DNA of 64,000 nucleotides from Larsenimonas rhizosphaerae (lineage in GTDB: Bacteria > Pseudomonadota > Gammaproteobacteria > Pseudomonadales > Halomonadaceae), in NCBI RefSeq assembly GCF_023700005.1, contig NZ_JAMLJK010000001.1, positions 62,001 through 126,000 on the forward strand, written 5' to 3'. How positions within the stretch are numbered: the first letter of the stretch is position 1; every line of letters starts with the position of its first letter. The notes beneath the pieces are model-generated. The model saw only the letters and a program-made list of their open reading frames with translations, did not search any database and had not been told where the DNA came from. The translations under genes and the position numbers were made by a program. Shown piece after piece: positions 37,419 to 46,568 of this stretch.

Positions 37419-38114
37419 TCAGGCGTTGTATCCGTGAAGTAGGGCGGTGTACAGGCGTTGTGAGTGGGTACCTGCAAACTTTTCGAACGAGCGAGAAAGC
37501 CGCTCCAGGTTGCGGGCCTTGAAGCGTTCACCGGCGCGAAGCTGACAGCGATCAAGATCAATGAGCCAGGGCGTATGGGCTTCGTCGATCAATATATTGC
37601 GTGCGTTGAGGTCTACATGATCCAGACCGTGATCATGAAAGCGTCGGATCATTCGGCCGACGTCATGAAGAAGCGCATGATCCGCTCGGCCTTCTTCCAG
37701 GCAGGTTGCCAGGGCGTGTGCCCCTGAAATACGGACGGTCAGAAGGGCGGCCCGATACGTGAGACCATGGCGCCATACACAGGCACCGACAGGCGCGGGA
37801 ACCGGCAACCCTGCCTGCTGAAGGCGGGCCGTCAGGCGGCATTCCCTGAAGGCTCGGGTAGCCTCGAGTCTCGTCCAGACGTAGTGCTCCCTGACGACGC
37901 GACCGATCAAGCCGCCCCGTCTGTAGGGTCTTAATACCCACTGTTGATCCTCTCGGGAGAGAAAAAGACTTTCGCCTCGACCCGGGGCCCGGCCAGTGAT
38001 GGCCTGCTGATTTTCCCACCACTCGGGCATAAACCAGTCAGGCTCTATTTGTGGGGCTCTTTCAGCATCATATAGAATGGCTGTATTTGCTTTCCGGGAT
38101 ATCTGTAACCGCAT
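37419..38114 (-). CDS. kdkA: 3-deoxy-D-manno-octulosonic acid kinase
   Basis: A 231-residue kinase that phosphorylates the Kdo residue of the inner core. The active-site region is DHVDLNARNILID (about residues 165-178), followed by LIDLDRC, the metal-binding aspartate. The N-terminal GRAPGRG and PYRRGGLIGRV match Haemophilus-type KdkA, which supports the start at 38114. That ATG overlaps the ATG of the divergent glycosyltransferase gene on the other strand (shared CATG). It is the first gene of the minus-strand operon leading through the lapC-like gene. Confidence 0.88.
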   Translation of the reverse strand: MRLQISRKANTAILYDAERAPQIEPDWFMPEWWENQQAITGRAPGRGESLFLSREDQQWVLRPYRRGGLIGRVVREHYVWTRLEATRAFRECRLTARLQQAGLPVPAPVGACVWRHGLTYRAALLTVRISGAHALATCLEEGRADHALLHDVGRMIRRFHDHGLDHVDLNARNILIDEAHTPWLIDLDRCQLRAGERFKARNLERLSRSFEKFAGTHSQRLYTALLHGYNA

Positions 38115-39192
38115 GAAGCATCCTTTGCCTGTTCGCCCGACACATCTTTGTGTACTGCGGCTTTCCGCCCTTGGCGATGTCTGTAATCTGGTCCCTACCG
38201 TACGTGCGCTGCAGCGTCAGTGGCCGGACACGCGAATCACCTGGATCATTGGTAAAGGTGAGCACAGTTTACTTACCGGCCTCTCGGGGGTCGAGTTCAT
38301 CGTGTTTGACAAGGCGTCGGGCCTTGCAGGCATGCGTGATATCTGGCGCCGACTGGAAAATATCCGGTTCGATGCGCTGCTGCACATGCAGCAATCCATT
38401 CGTGCCAGTGTCCTGTCACTGGGTCTCAAGGCCGATATTCGCCTTGGCTATGATGCAGACCGTGCCAAGGACAGGCAGACCTGGTTTACCAATCGGCGGC
38501 TGGCGCCCCACCCGCGGGCGCATGTGCTGGAATCCTTCATGGATTTCGCTCGTGCTCTGGGTGTCGAGGACACCTCCCTTGCCTGGGATATTCCGATTCC
38601 GCCCGAGGCCCACGCGGAGGCCGAGCGCATTTTGAGCGCCAGGCCCGGTCTGGTCATCAGCCCCTGTGCCAATCCGCGGCTGCGCAACTTTCGCAACTGG
38701 TCTCCCGAGGGCTACGCCGCCGTCATCGATCATGCCTGGCGCGAGCACGCGCTGACGACCTTCCTGACAGGGGGCGGGAGTGATCAGGAGCAGGAAATGG
38801 TATCTGTCATTCGCAGTTGCTGCGAACAGGCCGAGCCAGTCAATCTGCTGGGCAAAACGTCACTCAAGGGGATGCTGGCGCTGATCCAGCAAGCCAGGGC
38901 AGTAATTGCACCGGACTCGGGGCCTGTACACATGGCCAATGCCCTGGGGACGCCGGTTGTCGGGTTGTATGCCACAACCAATCCCGAGCGGGCTGCTCCT
39001 TATTGCTGGCAACAGTACGTGGTGAATCGCTATCCTCAGGCCGTCGCTACCTATCAGAAAAAGAAGGATGCCACTCGCTGGGAAGCACGTGTGCGTCACC
39101 CAAAGGCCATGTCACTGATTCTTCCTGAAGATGTGACGAAGCAGCTGGACCGTTTGTTACTGGACACCGCCACTCAAAGAGTACCGGAATGA
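38113..39192 (+). CDS. Family 9 glycosyltransferase (heptosyltransferase, WaaC-like)
   Basis: A 359-residue GT9 protein with [20 protein letters not shown] at the N-terminus, [15 protein letters not shown], and the donor region [42 protein letters not shown]. With waaF already present, this is likely heptosyltransferase I or a third heptosyltransferase; sequence alone does not separate them. The start at 38113 overlaps the kdkA start codon. A 12-codon longer start at 38077 is possible and would lie inside kdkA. Its stop overlaps the hldE start (ATGA), so it forms an operon with hldE and waaA. Confidence 0.85.
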   Translation: MKHPLPVRPTHLCVLRLSALGDVCNLVPTVRALQRQWPDTRITWIIGKGEHSLLTGLSGVEFIVFDKASGLAGMRDIWRRLENIRFDALLHMQQSIRASVLSLGLKADIRLGYDADRAKDRQTWFTNRRLAPHPRAHVLESFMDFARALGVEDTSLAWDIPIPPEAHAEAERILSARPGLVISPCANPRLRNFRNWSPEGYAAVIDHAWREHALTTFLTGGGSDQEQEMVSVIRSCCEQAEPVNLLGKTSLKGMLALIQQARAVIAPDSGPVHMANALGTPVVGLYATTNPERAAPYCWQQYVVNRYPQAVATYQKKKDATRWEARVRHPKAMSLILPEDVTKQLDRLLLDTATQRVPE

Positions 39193-40622
39193 TGAAACTG
39201 GATTTCAAGGCCCTGGAACAGGCTCGCGTACTGGTCGTGGGCGATGTCATGCTGGATCGGTACTGGTTTGGACCGACATCCCGAATCTCTCCGGAAGCCC
39301 CGGTGCCGATTGTCCGCGTGGATGGCAGTGAGGACCGGCCAGGTGGCGCTGCCAACGTAGCGTTGAACATTGCCTCGCTGGGTGCACATGTCACGCTTTC
39401 CGGGCTGGTCGGGCAGGATGACAATGCTGCCCTGCTGGAGCAGGCATTGAGTGCTGCTGATATCGTGACGGACTTTCAGCACAGTGAGCTGGCTCCGACG
39501 ATCACCAAGCTGCGGGTCATGAGTCGCAGTCAGCAGCTGATTCGTCTTGATTTCGAGCAGTCCTTTGCAGACATCGATACCACGCCCCTGACCGGCAAGG
39601 TTACCGAGGGGATGGCCCAGGCGGATTTGCTGATCCTGTCGGACTATGGCAAGGGCACTCTGGCTCAGGTGCAGGATCTGATTCAGGCTGGCCGGGCGGC
39701 AGGCAAGCGGGTGCTTGTGGACCCCAAGGGCGTGGATTTCGAGCGCTACCGTGGTGCCAGCATCATTACTCCCAACCTGAGCGAGTTTGAAGCCGTGGCA
39801 GGCCCTTGCCCGACAGACGACGCAGTGGCGGAAAAGGGAGAAGCACTGCGCGCCTCGCTGAATCTGGAAGCGCTGCTGGTCACGCGCAGTGAGCGAGGGA
39901 TGACACTGATCCGCGAGCAAATGGCGCCGCTTCATTTACCTACTCATGCCCAGGAAGTCTTTGATGTTACCGGTGCCGGGGATACGGTCATCGGGGTGCT
40001 TGGTCTGGCGCTGGCCGCCGGCCATGAACTGCCGGAAGCCATGATGCTGGCCAATCTGGCTGCCGGGCTGGTGGTGGCCAAGCCTGGGACGGCCACCCTG
40101 TCGATTGCCGAACTCTATACTGCGCTTCACGGCGACCGCCTGGCAGAATATGGCGTTTCCGATGCTGCGACCCTCAAGGTATCCCTCAGGGCTGCTCAGG
40201 GACGGGGCGAGAAGGTGGTCATGACCAATGGGTGTTTTGACATCCTCCATGCCGGCCATGTGGCTTATCTTGAGCAGGCGCGTCGCCTGGGGGATCGCCT
40301 TGTAGTGGCTGTCAATGATGATGCTTCCGTGCGGCGCCTCAAGGGCGAGAAGCGACCCATCAATGCACTGGCGCGACGCATGCAGGTGCTGGCCGGTCTG
40401 TCTGCCGTGGACTGGGTCGTGCCTTTCAGCGAGGACACACCGGCGGAGCTGATCGAGGAGCTTCTGCCGGATATCCTGGTCAAGGGCGGTGATTATCGGC
40501 CCGAGGATATCGCTGGTGGTGATGCCGTGCGACGTCATGGCGGTGAAGTGCGTGTGCTCGGGTTCGAGGATGGTGTATCGACCACCGCAATGATTTCCAC
40601 CATTCTGGGCCGGGGAGTCTGA
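39189..40622 (+). CDS. hldE: Bifunctional heptose 7-phosphate kinase/heptose 1-phosphate adenylyltransferase
   Basis: A 477-residue fusion. The PfkB-type kinase covers about residues 1-315 ([26 protein letters not shown] near 255). The nucleotidyltransferase covers about 345-477 ([33 protein letters not shown]). It makes ADP-heptose with GmhB acting between its two reactions. The length equals that of E. coli HldE. It overlaps the preceding GT9 gene by 4 nt and is followed 3 bp later by waaA. Confidence 0.96.
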   Translation: MMKLDFKALEQARVLVVGDVMLDRYWFGPTSRISPEAPVPIVRVDGSEDRPGGAANVALNIASLGAHVTLSGLVGQDDNAALLEQALSAADIVTDFQHSELAPTITKLRVMSRSQQLIRLDFEQSFADIDTTPLTGKVTEGMAQADLLILSDYGKGTLAQVQDLIQAGRAAGKRVLVDPKGVDFERYRGASIITPNLSEFEAVAGPCPTDDAVAEKGEALRASLNLEALLVTRSERGMTLIREQMAPLHLPTHAQEVFDVTGAGDTVIGVLGLALAAGHELPEAMMLANLAAGLVVAKPGTATLSIAELYTALHGDRLAEYGVSDAATLKVSLRAAQGRGEKVVMTNGCFDILHAGHVAYLEQARRLGDRLVVAVNDDASVRRLKGEKRPINALARRMQVLAGLSAVDWVVPFSEDTPAELIEELLPDILVKGGDYRPEDIAGGDAVRRHGGEVRVLGFEDGVSTTAMISTILGRGV

Positions 40623-40625
40623 TTG

Positions 40626-41885
40626 ATGGGGCGCGGGCTTTACAGTGCACTGCTGTATTTGTTGTCACCGTTCATATGGTGGCGTATCTGGCGTGAGTGG
40701 CTGCCCACTTACAAGCGTCGGCAGCGATTGGGCTGGATCTCGCGCGCCCCTCATCGTCCGCTCTGGATTCATGCCGCATCAGTCGGTGAGATCATGACGG
40801 CCAGACCCCTGATCAAGGCGCTTATTGATCGCTATCCCGACAGTCCCGTGGTGGTTACTACCATGACGGCAACTGGCGCAGAACAGGTGAAAACCCTGTT
40901 CAAGGGCGAAGTGAGTCATTACTTTCTGCCACTGGACTTTCCTTGCGCCACAGCCCGGTTTGTCGAGCGCCTGTCACCACGGATCGGCATTATCGTAGAG
41001 ACTGAGCTATGGCCGAATCTGGTCCATGCCTGCGCGCGGCGCCAGGTTCCTCTGGCGCTGGTCAACGGGCGATTATCTGCAGGCGCTACGCGTCAATACG
41101 CGAAGGTAGCTCGCCTGATGGCGCAGACGCTGAACCATTTTGACTGGCTGGGCATCAAGGATGCCGTAGATGCAGAGCGATTCACGGCACTCGGGGCCCC
41201 GACGGAAAAAATGGTTATTACCGGTGGTCTGAAATTTGACCTTGCCCAAAGTGACGAGGCTCAGAAGGCGAGTGAGTACTTGCTTGATCAGTGGGGAGGC
41301 CGCTTCGTATGGGTGGCTGCGTCCACGCATGACGGCGAGGATGAGCAGGTGCTGGCGGCTCACCGACGGCTTCTTGCAGTGGTGCCTTCGGCTTTGCTGG
41401 TGCTGGTGCCTCGCCACCCGCAGCGTTTTGATGACGTAGCACAGCTTGTAAGCCACCATGGCCTGGCGATGGCACGTCGTTCCCGCGGAGAAGGCGTCAC
41501 GCCGGACATCCGAGTGTATCTGGGAGATACCATGGGTGAGGTCATGACCTTCTACGGGACAGCCAGTGCCGCATTTGTAGGAGGCAGTCTGGTGCCTGTT
41601 GGGGGGCATAACCTGCTGGAGCCGGCTTCGCTTGGCGTGCCTGTCATCAGTGGCCCCTATCTGGACAACTTTACCGAGATTGCCGCCCTGCTTGATGACG
41701 CCGATGCGTTGACCCATGTCAGCTCATCGGAACACCTCGGTCAGGCGCTGCTGGCTGTGCGTGCCGATCCGGCTACGGCACATGCCCAGGGCGCGCGGGG
41801 TCAGGATGTTGTGGTAGCCCATCGAGGGGCGCTGGCAGCCACCCTCGATGGGCTGATACCGCTGTTGCCTCAGGAGGCGGTGTAG
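40626..41885 (+). CDS. waaA: 3-deoxy-D-manno-octulosonic acid transferase
   Basis: A 419-residue inner-membrane enzyme that transfers Kdo to lipid A precursor. It has an N-terminal membrane anchor ([18 protein letters not shown]), [27 protein letters not shown], the region [15 protein letters not shown] and the donor-binding [25 protein letters not shown] precedes the ATG at 40626; the in-frame TTG one codon earlier is less likely. Its 3' end overlaps that of convergent rpiA by 16 bp. Whether one or two Kdo residues are added cannot be read, though a KdkA downstream activity suggests phosphorylated single Kdo (inference). Confidence 0.95.
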   Translation: MGRGLYSALLYLLSPFIWWRIWREWLPTYKRRQRLGWISRAPHRPLWIHAASVGEIMTARPLIKALIDRYPDSPVVVTTMTATGAEQVKTLFKGEVSHYFLPLDFPCATARFVERLSPRIGIIVETELWPNLVHACARRQVPLALVNGRLSAGATRQYAKVARLMAQTLNHFDWLGIKDAVDAERFTALGAPTEKMVITGGLKFDLAQSDEAQKASEYLLDQWGGRFVWVAASTHDGEDEQVLAAHRRLLAVVPSALLVLVPRHPQRFDDVAQLVSHHGLAMARRSRGEGVTPDIRVYLGDTMGEVMTFYGTASAAFVGGSLVPVGGHNLLEPASLGVPVISGPYLDNFTEIAALLDDADALTHVSSSEHLGQALLAVRADPATAHAQGARGQDVVVAHRGALAATLDGLIPLLPQEAV

Positions 41886-42553
41886 CGGGCGACGCCATCC
41901 TCGCGTCCCAGCAGCAATATATCGGCACCTCGCACGGCAAAGATGCCATGCGTGACAACGCCCACCAGGCTGTTGATGCGAACCTCCATGTCCAGCGGGT
42001 CATCGATCATGAAGTTGAAGATGTCGATGATCTGGTTGCCGTTATCGGTTACCACGCCTTCCCGATATACAGGGTCGCCACCAAGCTTGACGATCTCGCG
42101 GGCAACATATGAGCGAGCCATGGGAATGACTTCGATCGGCAATGGAAACCCGCCCAGCCGGTCCACATGCTTGGAGCCATCCGCGATGCAGATGAAGGTC
42201 TGCGCACAGGCTGCCACGATTTTTTCTCGTGTCAGGGCCGCACCTCCTCCCTTGATCATGTGAAGCTGATGATTGATTTCATCCGCGCCATCGACATACA
42301 CCGGCAGCGTCCCTACGCCGTTAAGGTCATAGACCGGGATATTGTGCTTTTTAAGGCGATCGGCAGTGGCCTGAGAACTGGCAACGGCACCGTCAAAGTC
42401 ATGGCGGTATTCTGCCAGGGCATCAATGAAGCAGTTGGCAGTGGAGCCCGTACCAATCCCGACGACGGTCTGGCGATCAAGCATGGGAAGAATTTCATCG
42501 ACCGCAGCGCGGGCGACAGCGTGTTTGAGCTGATCCTGAGAAGACAAGGCCAT
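41870..42553 (-). CDS. rpiA: Ribose-5-phosphate isomerase A
   Basis: A 227-residue enzyme interconverting ribose 5-phosphate and ribulose 5-phosphate. It has [15 protein letters not shown], the catalytic region [20 protein letters not shown] and [25 protein letters not shown] precedes the ATG at 42553. The frame continues 41 codons upstream without family similarity, so that part is not translated. It is tail-to-tail with waaA (16-bp overlap) and divergent from ilvA. Confidence 0.96.
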   Translation of the reverse strand: MALSSQDQLKHAVARAAVDEILPMLDRQTVVGIGTGSTANCFIDALAEYRHDFDGAVASSQATADRLKKHNIPVYDLNGVGTLPVYVDGADEINHQLHMIKGGGAALTREKIVAACAQTFICIADGSKHVDRLGGFPLPIEVIPMARSYVAREIVKLGGDPVYREGVVTDNGNQIIDIFNFMIDDPLDMEVRINSLVGVVTHGIFAVRGADILLLGREDGVARYTAS

Positions 42554-42738
42554 GGTGTTTCCTGCATTGGGGGGTGAATGACCAGAGCGTGTCGCCCCTG
42601 CGGCGAGAGGCGTATTATACGTAAGCTCACCTGCACGTGTAGACGCAGTCTGCCCGGACTCGTAGGCTGTTGTCATGGCGTTTTGAATGAAAGCGTCCCG
42701 CTCCGCCCCTTTCAGTAATGCACCACCAGGACACGAGA

Positions 42739-44256
42739 ATGCTTGAAGCGTATGTGAAGAAGATCCTCCAGGCGCGCGTCTATGAAGCCGCCATCGAAAC
42801 GCCCCTGTCTGCGGCGCCTATGCTGTCCAAACGCTTCGATAATCAGATATGGATCAAGCGGGAGGACCTGCAGCCGGTTTTTTCCTTCAAGGTGCGCGGT
42901 GCCTATAACAAGATGGCCACGCTGACCGATGAGCAGAAGGCTCAGGGGGTCATTGCGGCCTCGGCGGGCAACCATGCTCAGGGGCTGGCCCTGTCGGCCA
43001 AAAAGATGGGGGTACGGGCCATTATCGTCATGCCATGCATTACCCCCGATATCAAGGTTCAGGCCGTTCGCGCACTGGGGGCGGAAGTCATTCTGGCCGG
43101 TGATGCCTTCAGTGAAGCACTGGCGCATGCCCGTACCCTGATCGAGAAGCATGGCTATACCTACATTCCGCCCTATGATGACCCGGATGTGATCGCCGGT
43201 CAGGGCACGGTCGGGATGGAAATCCTGCGCCAGCATCCGGATGACATCGATGCCATCTTCGTACCGGTAGGCGGTGGCGGACTGGCTGCGGGCATTGCAG
43301 CCTACGTGAAGTACCTGCGTCCGGAGATCAAGGTGATTGCCGTTGAGCCGGCCGATGCGGCCTGCCTCAAGGCGGCTCTCGATGCTGGTGAACGTGTGGT
43401 GCTTGAGCAGGTTGGCATCTTTGCGGAGGGGGTGGCCGTTGCGCAGATCGGTGAAAAGCCTTTCGAAATCCTCAAGGATTACATTGATGGTGTCATTACC
43501 GTGACCGCGGATGAAATGTGTGCGGCGGTGAAGGACATCTTTGAAGATACCCGGGCAGTATCGGAAACTTCCGGAGCGGTGGCGTTGGCGGGGCTCAAGA
43601 AATACGTTCAGCAGACCGGTGCGCAAGGCCAGTCACTGGTATGCATCAACTCGGGGGCCAACACCAATTTTGACCGTTTGCAGCATATCGCCGAACGTAC
43701 GGAACTCGGTGAGCAGCGTGAAGCCATCCTTGCCGTGACCATTCCCGAACGTCCCGGCAGCTTCAAGCAGTTCTGCAACGTGATCGGCGATCGCATGGTA
43801 ACGGAATTCAATTACCGGTATGCCCAGGGCGACAAGGCACATATCTTTGTCGGGGTGCGCACTCAGCCTGGTGGCCAGGACCGTCAGGCACTGATCGATC
43901 AGCTGCGAAGTGCCGACTACCCGGTGGAAGATCTGACCAGCAACGAACTGGCCAAGCTGCACATTCGTCACCTGGGGGGAGGGCGGGCTCCGTCGGCGCT
44001 GCCCGAGGAAGCCTATCGGTTCGAGTTTCCCGAACGTCCGGGAGCCTTGATGCGTTTTCTGTCCTTTCTACCGGAAGGCTGGAACATCTCGATGTTTCAT
44101 TACCGCAACCATGGTGCGGCGTATGGCCGCGTATTCGTAGGGCTTCAGTTGCCCCCGGACGATCTTCCACAGCTGGAACACCAGCTGGACAGCATCGGGT
44201 ATCGCTACTGGAAGGAAACGGATAACCCGGCCTATCGTCTTTTCACCTCTCAATGA
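42739..44256 (+). CDS. ilvA: Threonine ammonia-lyase, biosynthetic
   Basis: Converts threonine to 2-oxobutanoate at the entry of isoleucine synthesis. The 505-residue protein has the PLP-binding lysine in [21 protein letters not shown], and the phosphate-binding [13 protein letters not shown]. Two C-terminal ACT-like regulatory domains follow (about residues 325-405 and 420-500; [18 protein letters not shown] and [15 protein letters not shown]), giving feedback control by isoleucine. I chose the ATG at 42739, matching [10 protein letters not shown] of the family, with AGGA upstream. It ends at a strong terminator. Confidence 0.96.
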   Translation: MLEAYVKKILQARVYEAAIETPLSAAPMLSKRFDNQIWIKREDLQPVFSFKVRGAYNKMATLTDEQKAQGVIAASAGNHAQGLALSAKKMGVRAIIVMPCITPDIKVQAVRALGAEVILAGDAFSEALAHARTLIEKHGYTYIPPYDDPDVIAGQGTVGMEILRQHPDDIDAIFVPVGGGGLAAGIAAYVKYLRPEIKVIAVEPADAACLKAALDAGERVVLEQVGIFAEGVAVAQIGEKPFEILKDYIDGVITVTADEMCAAVKDIFEDTRAVSETSGAVALAGLKKYVQQTGAQGQSLVCINSGANTNFDRLQHIAERTELGEQREAILAVTIPERPGSFKQFCNVIGDRMVTEFNYRYAQGDKAHIFVGVRTQPGGQDRQALIDQLRSADYPVEDLTSNELAKLHIRHLGGGRAPSALPEEAYRFEFPERPGALMRFLSFLPEGWNISMFHYRNHGAAYGRVFVGLQLPPDDLPQLEHQLDSIGYRYWKETDNPAYRLFTSQ

Positions 44257-44259
44257 TCC

Positions 44260-44288
44260 AAAACAGCCGCATAAAATGCGGCTGTTTT
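44260..44288 (+). terminator. Rho-independent terminator of ilvA
   Basis: AAAACAGCCGCAT, loop AAA, ATGCGGCTGTTTT. It lies 3 bp after the ilvA stop and is symmetrical enough to work in both directions. Confidence 0.88.
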
Positions 44289-44398
44289 GTGAATACGTAC
44301 GGCGAGGGATGGGATAATCTGGTTATAAAGGGCTAAAGGCGATGTGGGCGTGGTCGTTCATGAAGCTGAAGGTCTGAATAAAAAGTACGGTTGACTAC

Positions 44399-44428
44399 TT
44401 GCGGGGCGCGGCTTTCTACTCCTATAGT
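44399..44428 (+). promoter_or_regulatory. Candidate sigma-70 promoter before the 31-aa membrane protein gene
   Basis: TTGCGG (44399-44404), an 18-bp spacer, and TATAGT (44423-44428). It would give a transcript starting near 44435, 36 bp before the small gene. Confidence 0.35.
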
Positions 44429-44470
44429 GCGATCGTTTTTTTCATCCCTGTTACAGTGAACTCCGCCACC

Positions 44471-44566
44471 ATGAAGCGTAAGCCTGATCTTGTAGTGACT
44501 CTCGTGTTTCTGTTCGGTATTGGTGTTGTAGCGACCGGTTATGCGCAGACACTCATGGGTGCATGA
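44471..44566 (+). CDS. 31-residue single-pass membrane microprotein
   Basis: An open frame from ATG 44471 to TGA 44566, beginning MKRKPDLVVTLVFLFGIGVV and ending GYAQTLMGA. A positively charged start is followed by one hydrophobic helix of about 17 residues, typical of a small inner-membrane protein with cytoplasmic N-terminus. It resembles small proteins that I recall from Pseudomonas, but I cannot name the family. No strong ribosome site is seen. It lies between the ilvA terminator and the 3' end of fau, with a plausible promoter upstream. Confidence 0.6.
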   Translation: MKRKPDLVVTLVFLFGIGVVATGYAQTLMGA

Positions 44567-44573
44567 CCGACAT

Positions 44574-45188
44574 TCATTGTCCGGTATCCAGTACTGACCG
44601 ATCAGTCACGATAGCATTCAGCGGTACATCCCAGGGCTGGTTCGGCAGTTGATCTACCTCCTGCCCGGCATGTGCCAGCCCGATAAGGTGCGGAGCGGGT
44701 CGTTGCCTGCGCGTGAAGGCAAAGGTTCGATCGTAGAACCCTCCACCCATTCCCAGCCTGTTTCCCTTTCGATCAAATCCCACCAGTGGCATCAGAACGA
44801 CATCCAGCCCCCAGGGTGGTAAACGCCGTGCGCGGTGCGCATTCAGGCGCGTATGCGGCTCGCTGATATTGAAACGGTTCACGCTCATTGGCGTTGCGTC
44901 ATCATATCGCACGAACCATAGACGGTTATCCGACAGCGGACGCAGGACGGGCAGGTATACGCGGGTTCCTCGCCTGGAAAACCAGTTCAGCAGCGGACGT
45001 GGATCAATTTCACCATCATTGGGCAGATAGAGTGCGACACGTCGGGCGCGCTGTACGGCAGGCAGGTTCCGAAGGTGACGACACAATGCAAGGCTGGCGT
45101 CTCGCTGGCCTGATGAGGACAGGCTGCGGCGATGTTGCCTGAGTGTCTGGCGCAATTGACGTCGGGTCAGTCCGGTAGAGTCAATCAT
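44574..45188 (-). CDS. fau: 5-formyltetrahydrofolate cyclo-ligase
   Basis: A 204-residue enzyme that converts 5-formyl-THF to methenyl-THF using ATP. It has the N-terminal RRQLRQTLRQHRRSLS, a central LYLPNDGEIDPRPLL and the nucleotide/substrate loop NRLGMGGGFYDRTFAF. It is also called YgfA. The gene follows 6S RNA on the same strand after 34 bp. In E. coli and many gammaproteobacteria the ssrS-fau pair is co-transcribed, so that is expected here. Confidence 0.92.
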   Translation of the reverse strand: MIDSTGLTRRQLRQTLRQHRRSLSSSGQRDASLALCRHLRNLPAVQRARRVALYLPNDGEIDPRPLLNWFSRRGTRVYLPVLRPLSDNRLWFVRYDDATPMSVNRFNISEPHTRLNAHRARRLPPWGLDVVLMPLVGFDRKGNRLGMGGGFYDRTFAFTRRQRPAPHLIGLAHAGQEVDQLPNQPWDVPLNAIVTDRSVLDTGQ

Positions 45189-45222
45189 GGGATATCCAGG
45201 CGGGGGATATAGAAGGAAAAGG

Positions 45223-45400
45223 GTTCTCCAGAATGCCGCTGCTGTTTCTGCCCTGAACCTACTGGTTCAAGGTGGGTGGTCTCATGCAGACCATCAGGCT
45301 TTCCGACGCGCGGACATGCACACAAGTCTGCAAATGTGACCCCCTGGGTATTACGCATAGGCTCAAGGGACTACAACAGCTGGCGCACATTCCAGAGAAC
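45223..45400 (-). ncRNA. ssrS: 6S RNA
   Basis: About 178 nt on the minus strand between zapA and fau, the conserved place for 6S RNA. GUUCUCUGGAAUG at the 5' end pairs with CAUUCUGGAGAAC at the 3' end, with two G-U pairs, giving the closing stem. Internal conserved parts are GTCCCTTGAGCC and CCACCTTGAACC...GGTTCAGGG, as in E. coli and Pseudomonas 6S. It binds sigma-70 RNA polymerase as a promoter mimic. A promoter candidate, TTGGGC, 17 bp, TTAAAC, lies just upstream. The ends are set from the stem, so they may be off by a few bases. Confidence 0.88.
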
Positions 45401-45476
45401 AGGAACAAGTTTAACAGATTCCCGGGGCTGCGCCCAAAGGTTAAGCGCCTCAAAGGTACGCTGTTCGGGTGACAGC

Positions 45477-45785
45477 CTAGGAGCGAGGTGTGCCCCTGGC
45501 ACGTCGCACGGCGCGCTCCAGCGCATCACCGGCTCGCTCGGCAACGTCTTCAGCCTCGCGACGCTTCTGCCGCTCCTCCATCAACTCGTGTGTGATGTTG
45601 AGCCCTGCCATCAGCGCTACCTTGGTGATATCAGTGACCTTGCGCTGACCATGAATGCCTTCAAGTGCCGTGTCGAGGTAGCGCGCTGCGTCCACAAGAG
45701 CACTTTCTTCCTCGTCAGAGCAGTTAACAAGGTAGGTTCGACCCAGAAGGGTCACTTCAACGGTATGGCGGGACGCCTCGCTCAT
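45477..45785 (-). CDS. zapA: Cell division protein ZapA
   Basis: A 102-residue FtsZ-ring-associated protein. The N-terminal beta-hairpin part has VEVTLLGRTYLVNCSDEEESAL; the centre has ARYLDTALE. A C-terminal coiled coil follows (THELMEERQKRREAEDVAE). I chose the ATG at 45785, with GGAG 9 nt upstream; a start 6 codons earlier is possible. It is divergent from ygfB and followed by 6S RNA, the standard gammaproteobacterial order. Confidence 0.9.
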   Translation of the reverse strand: MSEASRHTVEVTLLGRTYLVNCSDEEESALVDAARYLDTALEGIHGQRKVTDITKVALMAGLNITHELMEERQKRREAEDVAERAGDALERAVRRARGTPRS

Positions 45786-45936
45786 GGGGATCAGCTCCGG
45801 CATGGGCCTTTGACGGCCAGTGCGCTAAGATGGTGGGTCAACGATGTTACGCACTATAGAGAGCCACTATCGGGCGGTCAACGCACGGCCCGTATGGCTA
45901 CCCTCTCATGATCCGGCGACGCACTACAGGACGCCC

Positions 45937-46545
45937 ATGTCGATTCAAGATAATCCCCTCGATTTTTCGCTGATTGGCGATATTTTTCTCGCCCACGGCA
46001 CACTGCAGTCCCCGGCCTTTCTGGATGGCCGGCTATGCGCCCAGCTGGCACTGAAGGACATCACTCCGGACGGCTGGCTGGAAGAAGTCTGTGCCACCCT
46101 GGGAGTGGAAGAACCCCGTGACCGGGAAGACGCCGCGCAGCTTCTCGAATGGCGTCGCCGTACTCAGGCCCGCCTTTCTGCCAGTGAGCTGGAATACGAG
46201 CCGCTGTTGCCGGATGACATGTATTCCCTTGGGGAGCGGGCTCAGGGGCTGCGCGACTGGTGCCTCGGCTTTTGCGAACCCCTGGATGAATGTGATGAAA
46301 AGACGCAGTCACAGTGGCCGGCCGCGCTTCGCGAAGCGCTCGAGGATGTCAGGCAGATGTGTGCGATCGAAACGGATATTGATGACAGCGCTGAAAACGA
46401 GAACGATCTGTTTGCCTTGACAGAACACGCACGAATGGCAGCGATGCTGTTGTATACCGAGCAGCACCCCGGGACGCCTGACGTTGAAAAGGTCGATGAT
46501 CAGACGCTTCCCGACAGCGATGCGATGTCGGACACTCACCACTAG
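45937..46545 (+). CDS. UPF0149 (YgfB/YecA-type) family protein
   Basis: A 202-residue helical, acidic protein of the UPF0149 family, equivalent in position to E. coli YgfB. Typical stretches are LDFSLIGDIFLAHGTLQSPAFLDG near the start (first 20: LDFSLIGDIFLAHGTLQSPA) and GLRDWCLGFCEPL in the middle. In Pseudomonas YgfB influences expression of an amidase, but I cannot transfer that here. The ATG at 45937 has ACAGGA upstream; the frame opens 31 codons earlier without family similarity. It precedes ubiH, and pepP, usually between them, is absent. Confidence 0.82.
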   Translation: MSIQDNPLDFSLIGDIFLAHGTLQSPAFLDGRLCAQLALKDITPDGWLEEVCATLGVEEPRDREDAAQLLEWRRRTQARLSASELEYEPLLPDDMYSLGERAQGLRDWCLGFCEPLDECDEKTQSQWPAALREALEDVRQMCAIETDIDDSAENENDLFALTEHARMAAMLLYTEQHPGTPDVEKVDDQTLPDSDAMSDTHH

Positions 46546-46568
46546 GCGATACATACGCGGGGAATGCC

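Noticed and set aside
45272-45911. Plus-strand frames across the zapA-fau gap
   Set aside because: They cover the 6S RNA and run antisense through zapA; the sequence is explained by 6S pairing and zapA.
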